This document shows positions 1 to 9,591 of a stretch of DNA of 64,000 nt, piece by piece. Under the pieces are notes generated by a model. It was not told the DNA's origin, did not search any database, and saw only the letters and a program-made list of their open reading frames with translations. Within the stretch, counting starts at the first letter, position 1; each line of letters begins with the position of its first letter. Both the position numbers and the translations under genes were made by a program. The DNA is from Allobosea sp. (lineage in GTDB: Bacteria; Pseudomonadota; Alphaproteobacteria; Rhizobiales; Beijerinckiaceae): positions 1 to 64,000 of the forward strand of contig JAAEQB010000050.1 in assembly GCA_024231975.1 (NCBI GenBank), in the 5' to 3' direction.

Positions 1-3000
1 CTCCAGCGCGACCCCGCTGAAGGCGAAGGCATAGCCGAGTTCGGCGAAGCCCTGCGTCACCGAGCCGGGACGCTGCAGCCGCAGCAAGTCGCCGAAGCCG
101 CGGATCTGGACCTGGCGGCGGATGTCGCTCTCCGACCATGTGTAGGCCGCGCCGGCATCGAAGCGCAGGGCTCCGAAGCGGGCGCCGGCATAGAGCGCGG
201 CATGCCCGCTTTCGAGCCTGCCGCTCGACAGGCGCGCATCGAGATCGAAGCGCGACTGGCTGTAGCCGCCGGCGACGCCGACTTTGAGCGAGGAACCCGG
301 CGCGTCGTAGAGCATGACGTCGGCGCCGAGCAGGGCGCCGCCGCTGCGACGGTTGAGCGAGGCGGCATTGCCGTCGGCGTCGGTGTTGCCGGTGCTGCCG
401 AAGGCGGTGCCCCAGACCGCATAGCGCGGCTGCGGCACCGGCGCCGGCATCACGACCGCGCCCTTGCGGCCGGGCAGGTCGGCGCTGAAGCTCGCGGCGA
501 CTTGGCCCGGAGCCTGCGTCAGCAGCGGGCCGCGCAGATGGCCCAAAATGGTGTCGCGCACCAGCCGGCTCTCGTCGATCATCACCGAGACCGCCTGCGC
601 ATGCGCTTCGCCCGAAAGCAGGTCGAAGCCGGCTCTGGCCTCGGCCGCCGTCCCCGAGATCAGCGTGTCATAGACCGGGTTGCCGACGCCCAGCCGCTCC
701 GCCGCGATCGCGATGAAGCCCTGGTTGCGCGTCGCGGCGATGTAGGTGCCGCCCGTGCTGGGGCTGGGGCTGGGGCTGGGGCTGGGGTTGGAGCCGCCAT
801 TGTCGGGCCCGAAGGAATTGTCGTTGCGGGTCATCGTCAGCGTGACGGTCTGGCTGCCATAGCTCAGCGACGGCGTCAGGAAGGCCAGGTTCGAAGTCAC
901 CGTCGTGAACTGGCCGGTCACACCACCTGACGCCGTCAGGACGGTGTAGCTCGTGCTTGCGGCGTAGTTGCCGTTCTCGGCCAGGACCTGCACCGTGCCG
1001 CCCCAGATCGCCGCGCTGCCCGAGGCCACGATCCTGTCGCTCTGGCCGGCCGCGTTGACCTCGACCTGATAGGTCGAGCCCGAGGCGAACGAGACATTGC
1101 CGGAGACGGTCAGCGTGCCGATCGAGTTGCCCGGCGCCACCGTCGTGCCTGTATTGGCGACGATGCCGCCGACCGTGCCCGAGCCGCCCAGCGTGCCACC
1201 GTCGAGCGTCACCGTGCTGGTGATCGAGCCGTTCACCACGAGCTTGCCGCCGGAGACCTTGGTCCCACCGCTATAGGTGCTGATACCGGTCAGGCTCAGC
1301 GTGCCTGAGCCGTGCTTGGTCAGCGTGCCCGAGCCGTCGATCGAAGCAGCCAGCGTCGCGCTGTCGGTGAAATCGGCGACGATCGCGCCGTCATTCAGGA
1401 TCGCGCCGGCCGCGAGCGTGACCGTACCCGCTCCGCCGCCCGTGCCGATCCGGAGCGTGCCTTCCGCACCGATGCCGAGGTCGCCCGAGGCGATGGCCAG
1501 CGCGCCACCTTCTGCGACGGTGACCGAGGCCTGGCCGGTCCCATCCAGGCTGCCTATCGAAAGACCGCCGCCGCCGATGCTCCAGCGCGAGCCTGCGCCG
1601 GTCACGGCAGCAATTGCGGTACCGTCGCCGGCGCTCATCACCGCCACGCCGCCAGCGCCGATCAGGCTCGCCCCGCCCGAGATCGTGACCTCAGCCTTTT
1701 CGACGAAGCCGATGACCAAGGCCGAGCCGGTGGTCACCTTTGTCCCCGCACCGTCGATACGGACGGTTGAGGTCGCGAAGGCGTCCGATGCCACGATGAA
1801 GGTCGCGGGGCCGTTATCGAGCTTGCCGCCCTGGTCGACAACCAGCGTGCCACCAGAGACTTGGATATCCATGCCGAGCGTCAGCGAGCCACCGCGGATG
1901 ATGAAGGAGCCGGTGCTGCAGGCGCAAATCGTGAGTCCGCCGCCGAGCGTGCCCGTACCGGTGTAGATTTGCGTGCCCGAACCTTCGAATTCGAGCGAGC
2001 CATCGCCGAGGAATGTTCCCGAGAAGGTAGCGGTCTGGTTGGTGGTCCCGGTGATCAGCGTTTCGTTGTCACCGATCCGAACGAAGCCGGCCCCGGAAAG
2101 CGAGCCGACGGTCGCAACGGTCCCGAAACCACCGGCCACTTCGAGCACGGCGCCGGACGCAACCGTGTAATCCGAATTCGCCGAGAAGCCGCCAGAGCTG
2201 GCAGCGATCAGGCGCCCCCCGAGAACCTGCGTCTCGCCGGAATAATCATTGTTGCCGGTCACGACGGTAATGCCGGCGACCTGACGCACCGAGCCCGTCC
2301 CGGTGATCGACGGCGCGAATGTGTAGCCCACATCCGTGTGGTTGAAGACCACCTGGCTCGCGCTGGTGTTGAGCGCGACGGTGTCGACGGCGAGGTTGCC
2401 CGCCGCCGTGGCCGCGCTGCCCTCCGCCGCGCCGATAATGACCGTGCCGCCGGCGCTGCCGCCAACGAGGCCCGCCTGCAGGGTCGAGCTGGCGCCGGTG
2501 AGCTGGAAGGTGCCGCCATCCGAGAGCGTCAGCGAGCCGGCATTGGAATGGCCGATATAGACCTGCGTGCCGTTGCCGACCCATTGCGAGCCCGAGCCGG
2601 TGATCGTCACCGAGCTGTCGCCGCCGCCGCCAACGATGCCGACCGTGCCCGCGCCGCCGCCGGTCTTGACCGAGCCGCCGGCCTCGATCCGCAGCGTGCC
2701 CGAGCCGTGCTCGCCGACGCGCATCTGGCCGAAGGTCTCCCAGCTCGAACCCAGGCCGGTGACGATCGCAGTGGCGCCGTTGCTGATATAGGCCTGCCCG
2801 CCGGCGCTGTTGCTGCCGAGCTTGCCGCCGCCCTCGATCCGCAGCGTGCCCTCGTTGACCCAGGTGCGACCGTTGTAGCCGGCCGAACTGTCGCCGGTCA
2901 GCACCAGCGTGCCGGCGCCCTGCTTGATGAAGCTGGCGCTGCCGCCGGTCGTGATCGATCCGGTCAGCGTCAGCGTCGTGCCCGTATCGGTTTCGATCCG

Positions 3001-4701
3001 CCCGCCGCCGCTGGTGAAGGCGATGTCGCGACTGCTGGCGAAGGTTGTGGTCGTGCGCAGGATCGCGTCGGCGCCGGTTCCGGCTCCGCCGACGATCGTC
3101 GCGTTGTTCAGCGTGACCGTGGTGCCGGACGCGCCGAGATTGTCGTCCGACGAGATCGACACCGTGCCGGCGGAGATCGTCGTGCCGCCCATGTAGGAAT
3201 TGCTGCCGGTCAGCGTCAGCGTGCCGCTGCCGGTCTTGGTCACCCCGCCCAAGCCGATGATGGCGCCGCCCATGGTGAAATTCTGGCCGGAGGTCACCTC
3301 GACCGTGCCGTTGGCGTTGAGCGTCGTCGTCCGCGCCGTCGTGAAGCTCCCCGTCACCTGCAAGGTGCTGGCACCGGCGACGGTGATTCCGCCCGAAGCG
3401 TTGCCGAGGTTCCCATCGGAGGAGATCGAGAGCGTGCCCTGGTTGAGCGTCGTGCCGCCAGTGTAGGTGCTCGTCCCCGTGAGGGTGACCATGCCCGCGC
3501 CGGCCTTGGCGAGCGCGCCTCCGCCCGTGATGGCATTGGCGATCGTGACGTTGACGCCGCTGGCCTGGTCGAGCGTCAACGTGCCGCTGGCGATGTCGAT
3601 ATTGCCGATGATGCTGGCGGTGCCGGCCGCCGCGACGGTCAGCCTGCTGTTGCCGCTCAACTGAAGAGCGTTGCCGGCAAGACCGCCGGCGCCATCGGCA
3701 TCGGTGATCGAGCCGGTTGCGCCGAGGGTGATGCTGAGATTGCTGCCGGCGATGCCTGCCCCGTCCGCGCCGCGAGCGCCTGAAGCGACGGTCCCTGGAC
3801 CGCCATCGCCCCCGAGGCCACCGCGAACCGTCGCATTGACAGTAATCGTCGCGCCATTGCTGGCGTTCACGCCGGCACCGCCCGCACCGCCCGCGCCACC
3901 GGTTCCCGCGCCAAAGGTCCCTCCCCCTGCTCCGCCAGTGCCGCCGAAGGTGCCGGCGTTGATGGTGACCGTCGAGGCGCCGCTCAGGAACAGGCCTGCC
4001 CCGCCGGCCCCACCGCTGCCACCAGACGTACCGCTAGAAACACCGCCGGCCCCGCCGGCGCCGCCTTGAACCATGCCGTCGACAGCCAACGACGTTCCGG
4101 CTCCGCCGGTCACCGCCAGACCGTGACCGCCGCTGCCGCCACCGCCACCAGGGCCGCCGGCAGCAGAGCCACCGCTGCCACCGGCTCCGCCGATCGCCAC
4201 GCTGCCGGCTGCGCCGGTCACCGAGCCGAGCGCTCCCGTGCCGGTGATCACGGCTCCCCAGCCGCCGGCGCCACCGCCGCCGCCGCCGCCGGCGCCCACA
4301 GCATGCCCGCCGCGGCCGCCAGTGCCGCCTTGCTTTAATCCGCTCGGCACCGCTGCACTGACGCTGCCATGGGCACCGCCGCCACCGCCGCCACCGGCCG
4401 GGCCTGCGGAGCCTTGGCTGCCGGGATCTCCCGGATTCAGCCCGCCCGGACCGCCGGCGGCACCGCCGCCGCCCAGACCGCCGGCACCGCCGCTCAGGCC
4501 GGCGCCGCCACCGCCGCCGCCAACGTTGCCAGTGCCGTTGGCGCCCGCAGCGCCGGCGCTATCGGGATTGTCGAAACCGTCGACGGGACCGCCGCCGCCA
4601 GCGCCGCCATTGGCCATGGCCGGCCCTGCTGCCACGGCCGTGAACGTCACGGCGAGCAACGCAAGCGCGGTCCCCATGCGCAAGCGCGCAGCAAGCCGCA
4701 T
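1..4701 (-). CDS. Autotransporter adhesin-like protein with Gly-rich N-terminus and beta-barrel (partial, C-terminus beyond left edge)
   Basis: Type V secreted surface protein; 1567 codons are in the window and the stop lies beyond base 1. The start at 4701 is followed by a signal peptide (about residues 1-29, ending GPAMA). Residues about 30-340 are almost pure Gly/Ala (GGAGG-type runs, PE_PGRS-like in composition). Residues about 345-1290 carry autotransporter-associated beta-strand repeats, seen as segments such as QGAGTLVLTGDSS and KTGSGTLTL, typical of a right-handed beta-helix passenger. A Pro-Ser linker (bases 757-786) then leads into an autotransporter barrel, recognisable from GFAELGYAFAFSGVALE at the left edge. 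The frame stays open throughout; I checked codon phase at several points. Passenger function (adhesion, biofilm, autoaggregation) cannot be read from sequence. No neighbour suggests a partner. Confidence 0.85.
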   Translation of the reverse strand, partial: MRLAARLRMGTALALLAVTFTAVAAGPAMANGGAGGGGPVDGFDNPDSAGAAGANGTGNVGGGGGGAGLSGGAGGLGGGGAAGGPGGLNPGDPGSQGSAGPAGGGGGGGAHGSVSAAVPSGLKQGGTGGRGGHAVGAGGGGGGGAGGWGAVITGTGALGSVTGAAGSVAIGGAGGSGGSAAGGPGGGGGSGGHGLAVTGGAGTSLAVDGMVQGGAGGAGGVSSGTSGGSGGAGGAGLFLSGASTVTINAGTFGGTGGAGGGTFGAGTGGAGGAGGAGVNASNGATITVNATVRGGLGGDGGPGTVASGARGADGAGIAGSNLSITLGATGSITDADGAGGLAGNALQLSGNSRLTVAAAGTASIIGNIDIASGTLTLDQASGVNVTIANAITGGGALAKAGAGMVTLTGTSTYTGGTTLNQGTLSISSDGNLGNASGGITVAGASTLQVTGSFTTARTTTLNANGTVEVTSGQNFTMGGAIIGLGGVTKTGSGTLTLTGSNSYMGGTTISAGTVSISSDDNLGASGTTVTLNNATIVGGAGTGADAILRTTTTFASSRDIAFTSGGGRIETDTGTTLTLTGSITTGGSASFIKQGAGTLVLTGDSSAGYNGRTWVNEGTLRIEGGGKLGSNSAGGQAYISNGATAIVTGLGSSWETFGQMRVGEHGSGTLRIEAGGSVKTGGGAGTVGIVGGGGDSSVTITGSGSQWVGNGTQVYIGHSNAGSLTLSDGGTFQLTGASSTLQAGLVGGSAGGTVIIGAAEGSAATAAGNLAVDTVALNTSASQVVFNHTDVGYTFAPSITGTGSVRQVAGITVVTGNNDYSGETQVLGGRLIAASSGGFSANSDYTVASGAVLEVAGGFGTVATVGSLSGAGFVRIGDNETLITGTTNQTATFSGTFLGDGSLEFEGSGTQIYTGTGTLGGGLTICACSTGSFIIRGGSLTLGMDIQVSGGTLVVDQGGKLDNGPATFIVASDAFATSTVRIDGAGTKVTTGSALVIGFVEKAEVTISGGASLIGAGGVAVMSAGDGTAIAAVTGAGSRWSIGGGGLSIGSLDGTGQASVTVAEGGALAIASGDLGIGAEGTLRIGTGGGAGTVTLAAGAILNDGAIVADFTDSATLAASIDGSGTLTKHGSGTLSLTGISTYSGGTKVSGGKLVVNGSITSTVTLDGGTLGGSGTVGGIVANTGTTVAPGNSIGTLTVSGNVSFASGSTYQVEVNAAGQSDRIVASGSAAIWGGTVQVLAENGNYAASTSYTVLTASGGVTGQFTTVTSNLAFLTPSLSYGSQTVTLTMTRNDNSFGPDNGGSNPSPSPSPSPSTGGTYIAATRNQGFIAIAAERLGVGNPVYDTLISGTAAEARAGFDLLSGEAHAQAVSVMIDESRLVRDTILGHLRGPLLTQAPGQVAASFSADLPGRKGAVVMPAPVPQPRYAVWGTAFGSTGNTDADGNAASLNRRSGGALLGADVMLYDAPGSSLKVGVAGGYSQSRFDLDARLSSGRLESGHAALYAGARFGALRFDAGAAYTWSESDIRRQVQIRGFGDLLRLQRPGSVTQGFAELGYAFAFSGVALE
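757..786 (-). repeat. Hexanucleotide tandem repeat encoding a Pro-Ser linker
   Basis: Five perfect copies of GCTGGG (read on the + strand) followed by one degenerate copy. On the coding strand they give alternating Pro and Ser between the autotransporter passenger and its barrel. Because the unit is 6 bp, slippage would change linker length without breaking the frame. Confidence 0.85.
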
Positions 4702-5473
4702 ACGGCACGGCTCCTCAGCCTCGGCAAAGCGCGCGAATCTCACGAAATCCCCCCAACAAACCGCAATCTACCGCGCAGCGCCCCGCCAAGCCATGAACCA
4801 CTGTTCACATCCGTAGTCGGCTGCACTGTGTTGCAGACTTGCCGCAGCGTACGGGTCCATCGCCTTCGGACGCGATTGCCGAATGTCACGGACGCCGAGC
4901 CGCAGCCATTCCCTCATGGTTTTGCTTAGCCCCCTACAAGAACACAACCATACTGCCTCAACGTCAAGTTGCAGCCATTTCGCGCAACTTTCCACGCGAA
5001 AAAGCATTTCGTCATGGCGCTTATCCGCGGTGAACTAAGCCCTGCCGTCCCAAGGGCCGGACGCCGTCCGCAAGTCTCGCTCAGCGGTGCGCGGGGATAT
5101 CCGCGCAATCGATCCCCGCCCCGGAAAGCTGGGTTATTCTCTCCCCGTCCCGTCCGACCAAGGGGGCTGTCGCGAGGCGTCGTGCGGCCGGGCGGGAGAG
5201 CGGTGTCCGTCTTGAACAGCCGTCGCGGGCTGGAATGGCGGAGGGACCTCGTCCGGGTGAAGCCGGGTCCTGCCCGACCTGAAGGCCCGGCGAGGCGCCT
5301 TGAAGAAAACCGCGCGCGGGGTTCGGAGGCGGTGAGCAGCAGCCGCTTCGACGCTCGACATCGACATTCGACATGGCGGCGGAACGCTGCCGCGACCGGA
5401 CCCCGCGCACCCCTTGGGCTTGCGCTTGCCTCTCAGACCCTCGCGGCTCAGGCTGGCGAGGCCATCGGCGCAG
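4702..5473. other. Intergenic region, no convincing gene
   Basis: This 772-bp gap lies between the autotransporter start and the end of the GMC oxidoreductase gene. Short open frames exist on both strands but have Arg/Pro/Ala-rich compositions typical of noncoding high-GC DNA. The part near 4920-5000 is relatively AT-rich and probably carries the autotransporter promoter. I see no RNA gene or terminator here. Confidence 0.5.
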
Positions 5474-7093
5474 CTAGCGCGCGTCCTCGCGTATCATCTG
5501 CGCGCCCTTCTCGCCGATCATCATGCTGGGCGCGGCGGTGTTGCCGGAGGTGATCGCCGGCATCACCGAGGCGTCGATGACGCGAAGGCCGGCGATGCCA
5601 CGGACACGCAGGCGCTCGTCGAGCACGGCCATGGCATCGTCCTCCCGGCCCATCTTCACCGTGCCGACCGGATGGAAGATCGTGGTGCCGATCTGGCCGG
5701 CGACCTCGGCCAGCGCCTCGTCGCTCTCATAGCCCGGGCCGGGCAGATATTCCTGCGGCTTGAAGCGCGCCAGCGGCGGCTGCGCGACGATGCGGCGGGC
5801 GAGCTTCAGCGCATCGACCGCGACCTGCCGGTCCTCTTCGGTCGAGAGGTAGTTCGGCGCGATCGCGGGGGCCGCGGCGGGATCGGCCGATTTGAGGTGG
5901 ACGCTGCCGCGGCTCGACGGACGCAGATTGCAGACGCTCGCCGTGAAGGCACCGAACGGGTGCAGACCATCGCCCCATTTGTCGAGCGAGAGCGGCTGGA
6001 AATGGAATTCGAGATTGGCGCTGGCGTAATGCGGCGCCGATCTGGCGAAGGCGCCCATCTGCGAGGGCGCCATGGTCAGCGGGCCGGTGCGCCGTGCTGC
6101 ATATTCCAGCGCCATCAGCGGCCGGCGCCAGAGCTTGGCATAATCGGTGTTGAGCGTGCGCACGCCTTCGACCTTGTAGATCGGCCGCAATTGCAGATGG
6201 TCCTGCAGGTTCTCGCCGACGCCGGGGGCATGCCGGACCGTTTCGATGCCGAGCCTCTGCAACCGCTCGCCGTCGCCGATGCCCGAGCGCTCGAGGATCG
6301 CCGGCGAGCCGACGGAACCGGCGCTGAGCAGCACCTCGCCGGAAACCTCAGCGTGATAGCGCTCGCCATCGCGCGTCAGCACGACGCCGGTGGCGCGACC
6401 GTCCTCGACGATGATGCGCTCGACCATGCAGGCGAGCTCGACCCGAAGGTTGTCGCGATCGAGCGCCGGCTCCAGGAAGGCGCGCGCCGCGCTGAAGCGC
6501 CGGCCGCGCTTCTGGGTGACCTGGAAATAGGAGGAGCCTTCGTTGTCACCGGTGTTGAAGTCGTCGATCTTGCGGATGCCGGCCGCCTCGGCGGCATCGC
6601 GGACGGCATCGAGAATGTCCCAGCGCACGCGCGGATGCTCGACACGCATCTCGCCGCCGGCGCGATGGAAGCGTCCCTCCGGAGCGATATGGTCCTCGTG
6701 CTTGAGGAAGAGCGGCAGGACATCGTCCCAGCCCCAGCCGGTCAGGCCCTGCTGGCGCCAGCCATCATAGTCGGCCGCCTGGCCGCGCATATAGATCATC
6801 GCGTTGATCGCCGAGCAGCCACCGACCACCTTGCCGCGCGGATAGGCCAGCGAGCGCCCGCCGAGGCCGGCCTCGACCTCGGTCTGGAACAGCCAGTCGG
6901 CGCGGGGATTGCCGATGGCGTAGAGATAGCCGACCGGGATATGGAACCAGATCCAGTCGTCCTTGCCGCCGGCCTCGACGATCAGCACCTTGCGGCGGCG
7001 ATCGGCCGAGAGCCGGTTGGCCAGCACGCAGCCGGCCGAGCCCGCACCGATGATGACGTAGTCGAAGCTGCCGATGCTGGTCTCGCCGGCCAT
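5474..7093 (-). CDS. GMC family oxidoreductase (choline/alcohol dehydrogenase-like)
   Basis: FAD-dependent oxidoreductase of the glucose-methanol-choline family, 539 residues, the usual size. The N-terminus has the Rossmann FAD motif GAGSAGCVLANRLS at about residues 15-28, followed by the GMC signature PRGKVVGGCSAINAMIYMRG. The C-terminal active-site region reads FHPVGTVKMG and later SGNTAAPSMMIGEKGA, with the conserved His and Asn positions. The ATG at 7093 is chosen because the family starts a few residues before the FAD motif; the frame continues upstream but is not protein-like. Substrate is unknown: betaine-pathway partners are absent, and the neighbouring TRAP genes hint at oxidation of an imported small alcohol or acid, which is inference. 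Confidence 0.9.
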   Translation of the reverse strand: MAGETSIGSFDYVIIGAGSAGCVLANRLSADRRRKVLIVEAGGKDDWIWFHIPVGYLYAIGNPRADWLFQTEVEAGLGGRSLAYPRGKVVGGCSAINAMIYMRGQAADYDGWRQQGLTGWGWDDVLPLFLKHEDHIAPEGRFHRAGGEMRVEHPRVRWDILDAVRDAAEAAGIRKIDDFNTGDNEGSSYFQVTQKRGRRFSAARAFLEPALDRDNLRVELACMVERIIVEDGRATGVVLTRDGERYHAEVSGEVLLSAGSVGSPAILERSGIGDGERLQRLGIETVRHAPGVGENLQDHLQLRPIYKVEGVRTLNTDYAKLWRRPLMALEYAARRTGPLTMAPSQMGAFARSAPHYASANLEFHFQPLSLDKWGDGLHPFGAFTASVCNLRPSSRGSVHLKSADPAAAPAIAPNYLSTEEDRQVAVDALKLARRIVAQPPLARFKPQEYLPGPGYESDEALAEVAGQIGTTIFHPVGTVKMGREDDAMAVLDERLRVRGIAGLRVIDASVMPAITSGNTAAPSMMIGEKGAQMIREDAR

Positions 7094-7284
7094 GGTCGCC
7101 CTGCCCTGTTCGTCTGGTCTCTCGTCAGGGATAGAGCCGCGATCCCGCTCCGGCAACGCGCGCCGAGCCGCAACGGCGCATGGGCGACTCTGCGGAACAG
7201 GTGCGCTCGGCAGGCGCATCCGGCTTTCAACGGCTCTCCGCGCGAAACCATGCGGGGCCCGAAGCCGATCGCCTGGACCGCTCT

Positions 7285-8706
7285 TCAGAATTTCGGCGGT
7301 GCGATGTCCATCAGGCCGGCAGGAGGCGCGATCTCGCCCAGGCGCCGTGCGACATCGGCTTCGGACGGTGCGGCTGCGGCCGGCGCGGGCGATTGCCCCA
7401 GATGGGCCAGGCTCGGCCAGCAGACCACCGCCGCCGTCACCAGCAGCTGCGCGAGGATGAAGGGGGCGAGCGCAGCCATCGCGGCCCGCAACGGCGCGCG
7501 CCGGGTCGCAGCCGCCCGGGTCATCGTCAGCGCATAGCCGAGCGGCGGCAGCAGGAAGCTGGTCTGCAGGACGAGCAAGGTCAGGACCGCGACCCATTGC
7601 GCATCCTCGACCCGCATCAGGATCGGCGGCAGCAGGATTGGCACCAGCACGAAGATGATCTCGAAGGCATCGAGGACGAAGGCGGCCAGCACAATCAGGC
7701 CGAGGCCCGCGCCGAGAATTCCCAGGGAGCCACCGGGCACGGCCTCCATCCAGCTCGCGACGAGCCGGTCGCTTCCGAGGATACGAAAGACAAGGGTGAA
7801 CGTGGTCGCCGCCACCAGCAGCGCCATCAACGCGCCGGTCATCGCCAGTGTGTCGTCGAGAACCGTCTTCAGACGCGCAAGATCGAGCTGGCGGCTCAGC
7901 AGGCCCGCGGTCAGCAGGCCGACCGCTCCCATCGCCGCCGCTTCGACCGCGTAGAAATAACCGAGCGCGACGCCGACAAGCAGCCCGCCGATGAAGCCGA
8001 CGGCGAGGAGCGCCAGAACGGCTTCGCCGGGTGTCGGCACAGACAGGCGCCGGCCGCGCTCCCGGTGCAGGAACGCCAGGACCAGGCAGGCCGCCAGGAA
8101 CAGTCCCGCCGGCAACATGGCGCCGCGAAAGACGTCCTGCGTGTTGATGATGCGATCGGCTCGGCCGGTCGCAGTGAGCGCGATGGTGTGGGCGGCCATC
8201 ATCGCATCGCCGAGCAGGATCAGCACGAGCGAGGGCGGCACGAGCACGCCGAGCGTGCTGGCGACCGTCAGCAGGGCGATGCTCTCGGCCGGTGGAACCT
8301 CGTGCTCAGCCAGAGCCGGCTCGATCGCACGCGTCAGCGCGATCGCATTGGCGCTGACGGAGCCGTTCATCGGCCCCAATATGGCGCCGAGCGCCAGGGT
8401 CGCGCCGCGGGCGCCACCGAAGGGACGCAGCGCCGTTCGGAACAGGATTCGGGCCAGGGGCAGCCGGTTCAGCAACGCGCCCATGAAGACGAACAGCGGC
8501 AGCGCCTGCAACAGGTCCGCTTCCAGCAACCCGACGATCCGACTGGGCAGCGCCGCAAGCAGCGCCGCGCTGGACGGATCGAGCGCCACCGACGCGGCAG
8601 CGCCGAGCGTGGCGAGGCTGATCAGCACGCCCCAGACAGGCAGCCCCGTCGTGATCGCGCCCAGCGCGACGCCGGCGAGCATGACTAGGCCGATCCATTG
8701 GCTCAC
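7285..8706 (-). CDS. TRAP transporter large permease subunit (DctM-like)
   Basis: The 12-helix membrane subunit of a tripartite ATP-independent periplasmic transporter, 473 residues, somewhat longer than most DctM proteins because of a Pro/Ala-rich C-terminal tail (about the last 40 residues). Hydrophobic segments run throughout, and the LGAILGPMNGSVSANAIAL and LGVLVPPSLVLILLGD stretches match family signature loops. Translation is assigned to the GTG at 8706, which overlaps the stop of the upstream small-subunit gene (GTGA), implying coupled translation. No DctP binding-protein gene is visible nearby, so the substrate is unknown. Confidence 0.85.
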   Translation of the reverse strand: MSQWIGLVMLAGVALGAITTGLPVWGVLISLATLGAAASVALDPSSAALLAALPSRIVGLLEADLLQALPLFVFMGALLNRLPLARILFRTALRPFGGARGATLALGAILGPMNGSVSANAIALTRAIEPALAEHEVPPAESIALLTVASTLGVLVPPSLVLILLGDAMMAAHTIALTATGRADRIINTQDVFRGAMLPAGLFLAACLVLAFLHRERGRRLSVPTPGEAVLALLAVGFIGGLLVGVALGYFYAVEAAAMGAVGLLTAGLLSRQLDLARLKTVLDDTLAMTGALMALLVAATTFTLVFRILGSDRLVASWMEAVPGGSLGILGAGLGLIVLAAFVLDAFEIIFVLVPILLPPILMRVEDAQWVAVLTLLVLQTSFLLPPLGYALTMTRAAATRRAPLRAAMAALAPFILAQLLVTAAVVCWPSLAHLGQSPAPAAAAPSEADVARRLGEIAPPAGLMDIAPPKF

Positions 8707-9194
8707 AGGCGCCTCCGCAGCAGGCCGAGCAGGCCGGACGCGAAGACGAGCGCGGCCAGGACGAAGCCCGAGGCGCGGACGAGAAAATAGCCGGGATTGC
8801 CGGTGTCCGGGAATGATTCGAGGACACGCAGGCTGGCCAGCAGGGCCGGCCAGCCAACGATCAGCAGGAACAGGGACCAGGGCAGGAGCCCGAACGCGAT
8901 CAGGCCGGCCTCCAGGGTCCGCCGCAATCTCTGCCCGTGCCGATGCGCCAGGGCATCGCTCGCCAGATGGGCGCCGGAGCGCGTGGCCGCCGTCAGCGAC
9001 ACCGCGACATAGAGCGCGAAGACGCATTGACCGAGATCGTTGGCCTCCCGCGACCAGCCCTTGACGAGGTCGCGCAGCGGCCATTGCAGGAAGAGCAGGA
9101 GCACGAGCGGCAGGGCCAGCCAGCGAGCCGCCAGGCAGACGGCCCCCAGGCCCCGGTCTAGCCCTTCGACGAGAGCGTGCGAGAGACGCTTCAT
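8703..9194 (-). CDS. TRAP transporter small permease subunit (DctQ-like)
   Basis: Four-helix membrane subunit of the same TRAP system, 163 residues, normal for DctQ. Hydrophobic segments are visible near residues 20-40, 50-70, 95-115 and 135-155. Start at ATG 9194, overlapping by 4 bp the stop of the upstream small secreted protein (ATGA), so three genes form a translationally coupled run 9562 to 7285. DctQ is poorly conserved in sequence; position directly before DctM and length carry the assignment. Confidence 0.75.
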   Translation of the reverse strand: MKRLSHALVEGLDRGLGAVCLAARWLALPLVLLLFLQWPLRDLVKGWSREANDLGQCVFALYVAVSLTAATRSGAHLASDALAHRHGQRLRRTLEAGLIAFGLLPWSLFLLIVGWPALLASLRVLESFPDTGNPGYFLVRASGFVLAALVFASGLLGLLRRRL

Positions 9195-9562
9195 CGGGCT
9201 GGTTGCCACTCGAGTTCGCTCGCACGGCGGCCCTGGCCGGCATTGTAGCGGATTGCCGATCCGAGCGAGGCCTCGACCGCGGCGCGATCGGCTCCGCGCG
9301 GGCATCCGGTCGTCTCGTAGCGCACGGCCTGCCGCGCCAGCCAGGCGATCCATTGCTGCTCGATGGCGTCCACGGACGCACCGGCCGGAAAAGGCCGCGA
9401 GACGTAGAAGCGATGCTCCCGGTCCGAGCCCGCATAGCAATAGCGCCAATCCGCCGCCGAAGCCGGCAGCGCCGGCCGTGCCGATACGCACAAGAGAAGA
9501 AGCACGAGCCTCGCCAGCCTATGCCTGCCACCTTCGCGCAGCTGTTCCGCCCGGACGCCCAT
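9191..9562 (-). CDS. Small secreted protein of unknown function, coupled to TRAP genes
   Basis: 123 residues. It has a basic N-terminus, a hydrophobic core (ARLVLLLLCVSA) and a likely signal-peptidase site after PASA, so the mature protein of about 85 residues is probably periplasmic. The mature part has two Cys (in WRYCYAG and TTGCPRG) that could form a disulfide. Its stop overlaps the start of the TRAP small permease gene. It is far too short to be a DctP solute-binding protein (about 320 residues). I do not recognise a family. Confidence 0.6.
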   Translation of the reverse strand: MGVRAEQLREGGRHRLARLVLLLLCVSARPALPASAADWRYCYAGSDREHRFYVSRPFPAGASVDAIEQQWIAWLARQAVRYETTGCPRGADRAAVEASLGSAIRYNAGQGRRASELEWQPAR

Positions 9563-9591
9563 GTCGACGATGCCTCCCCGGGGAGTGCGTT

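Noticed and set aside
1861..3783. A 640-codon open frame on the + strand
   Set aside because: It lies opposite the autotransporter repeat region. Its product is low-complexity (Arg/Ala/Asp/Gly), without domains, and the minus frame has clear autotransporter features.
5414..7537. A 707-codon open frame on the + strand
   Set aside because: Antisense to the GMC oxidoreductase, which has full family motifs; the + product is Arg/Ala/Asp-rich and domain-free.
7180..8688. A 502-codon + strand frame
   Set aside because: Antisense to the TRAP large permease; composition is Gln/Arg/Asp/Gly-rich, typical of high-GC shadows of membrane-protein genes.
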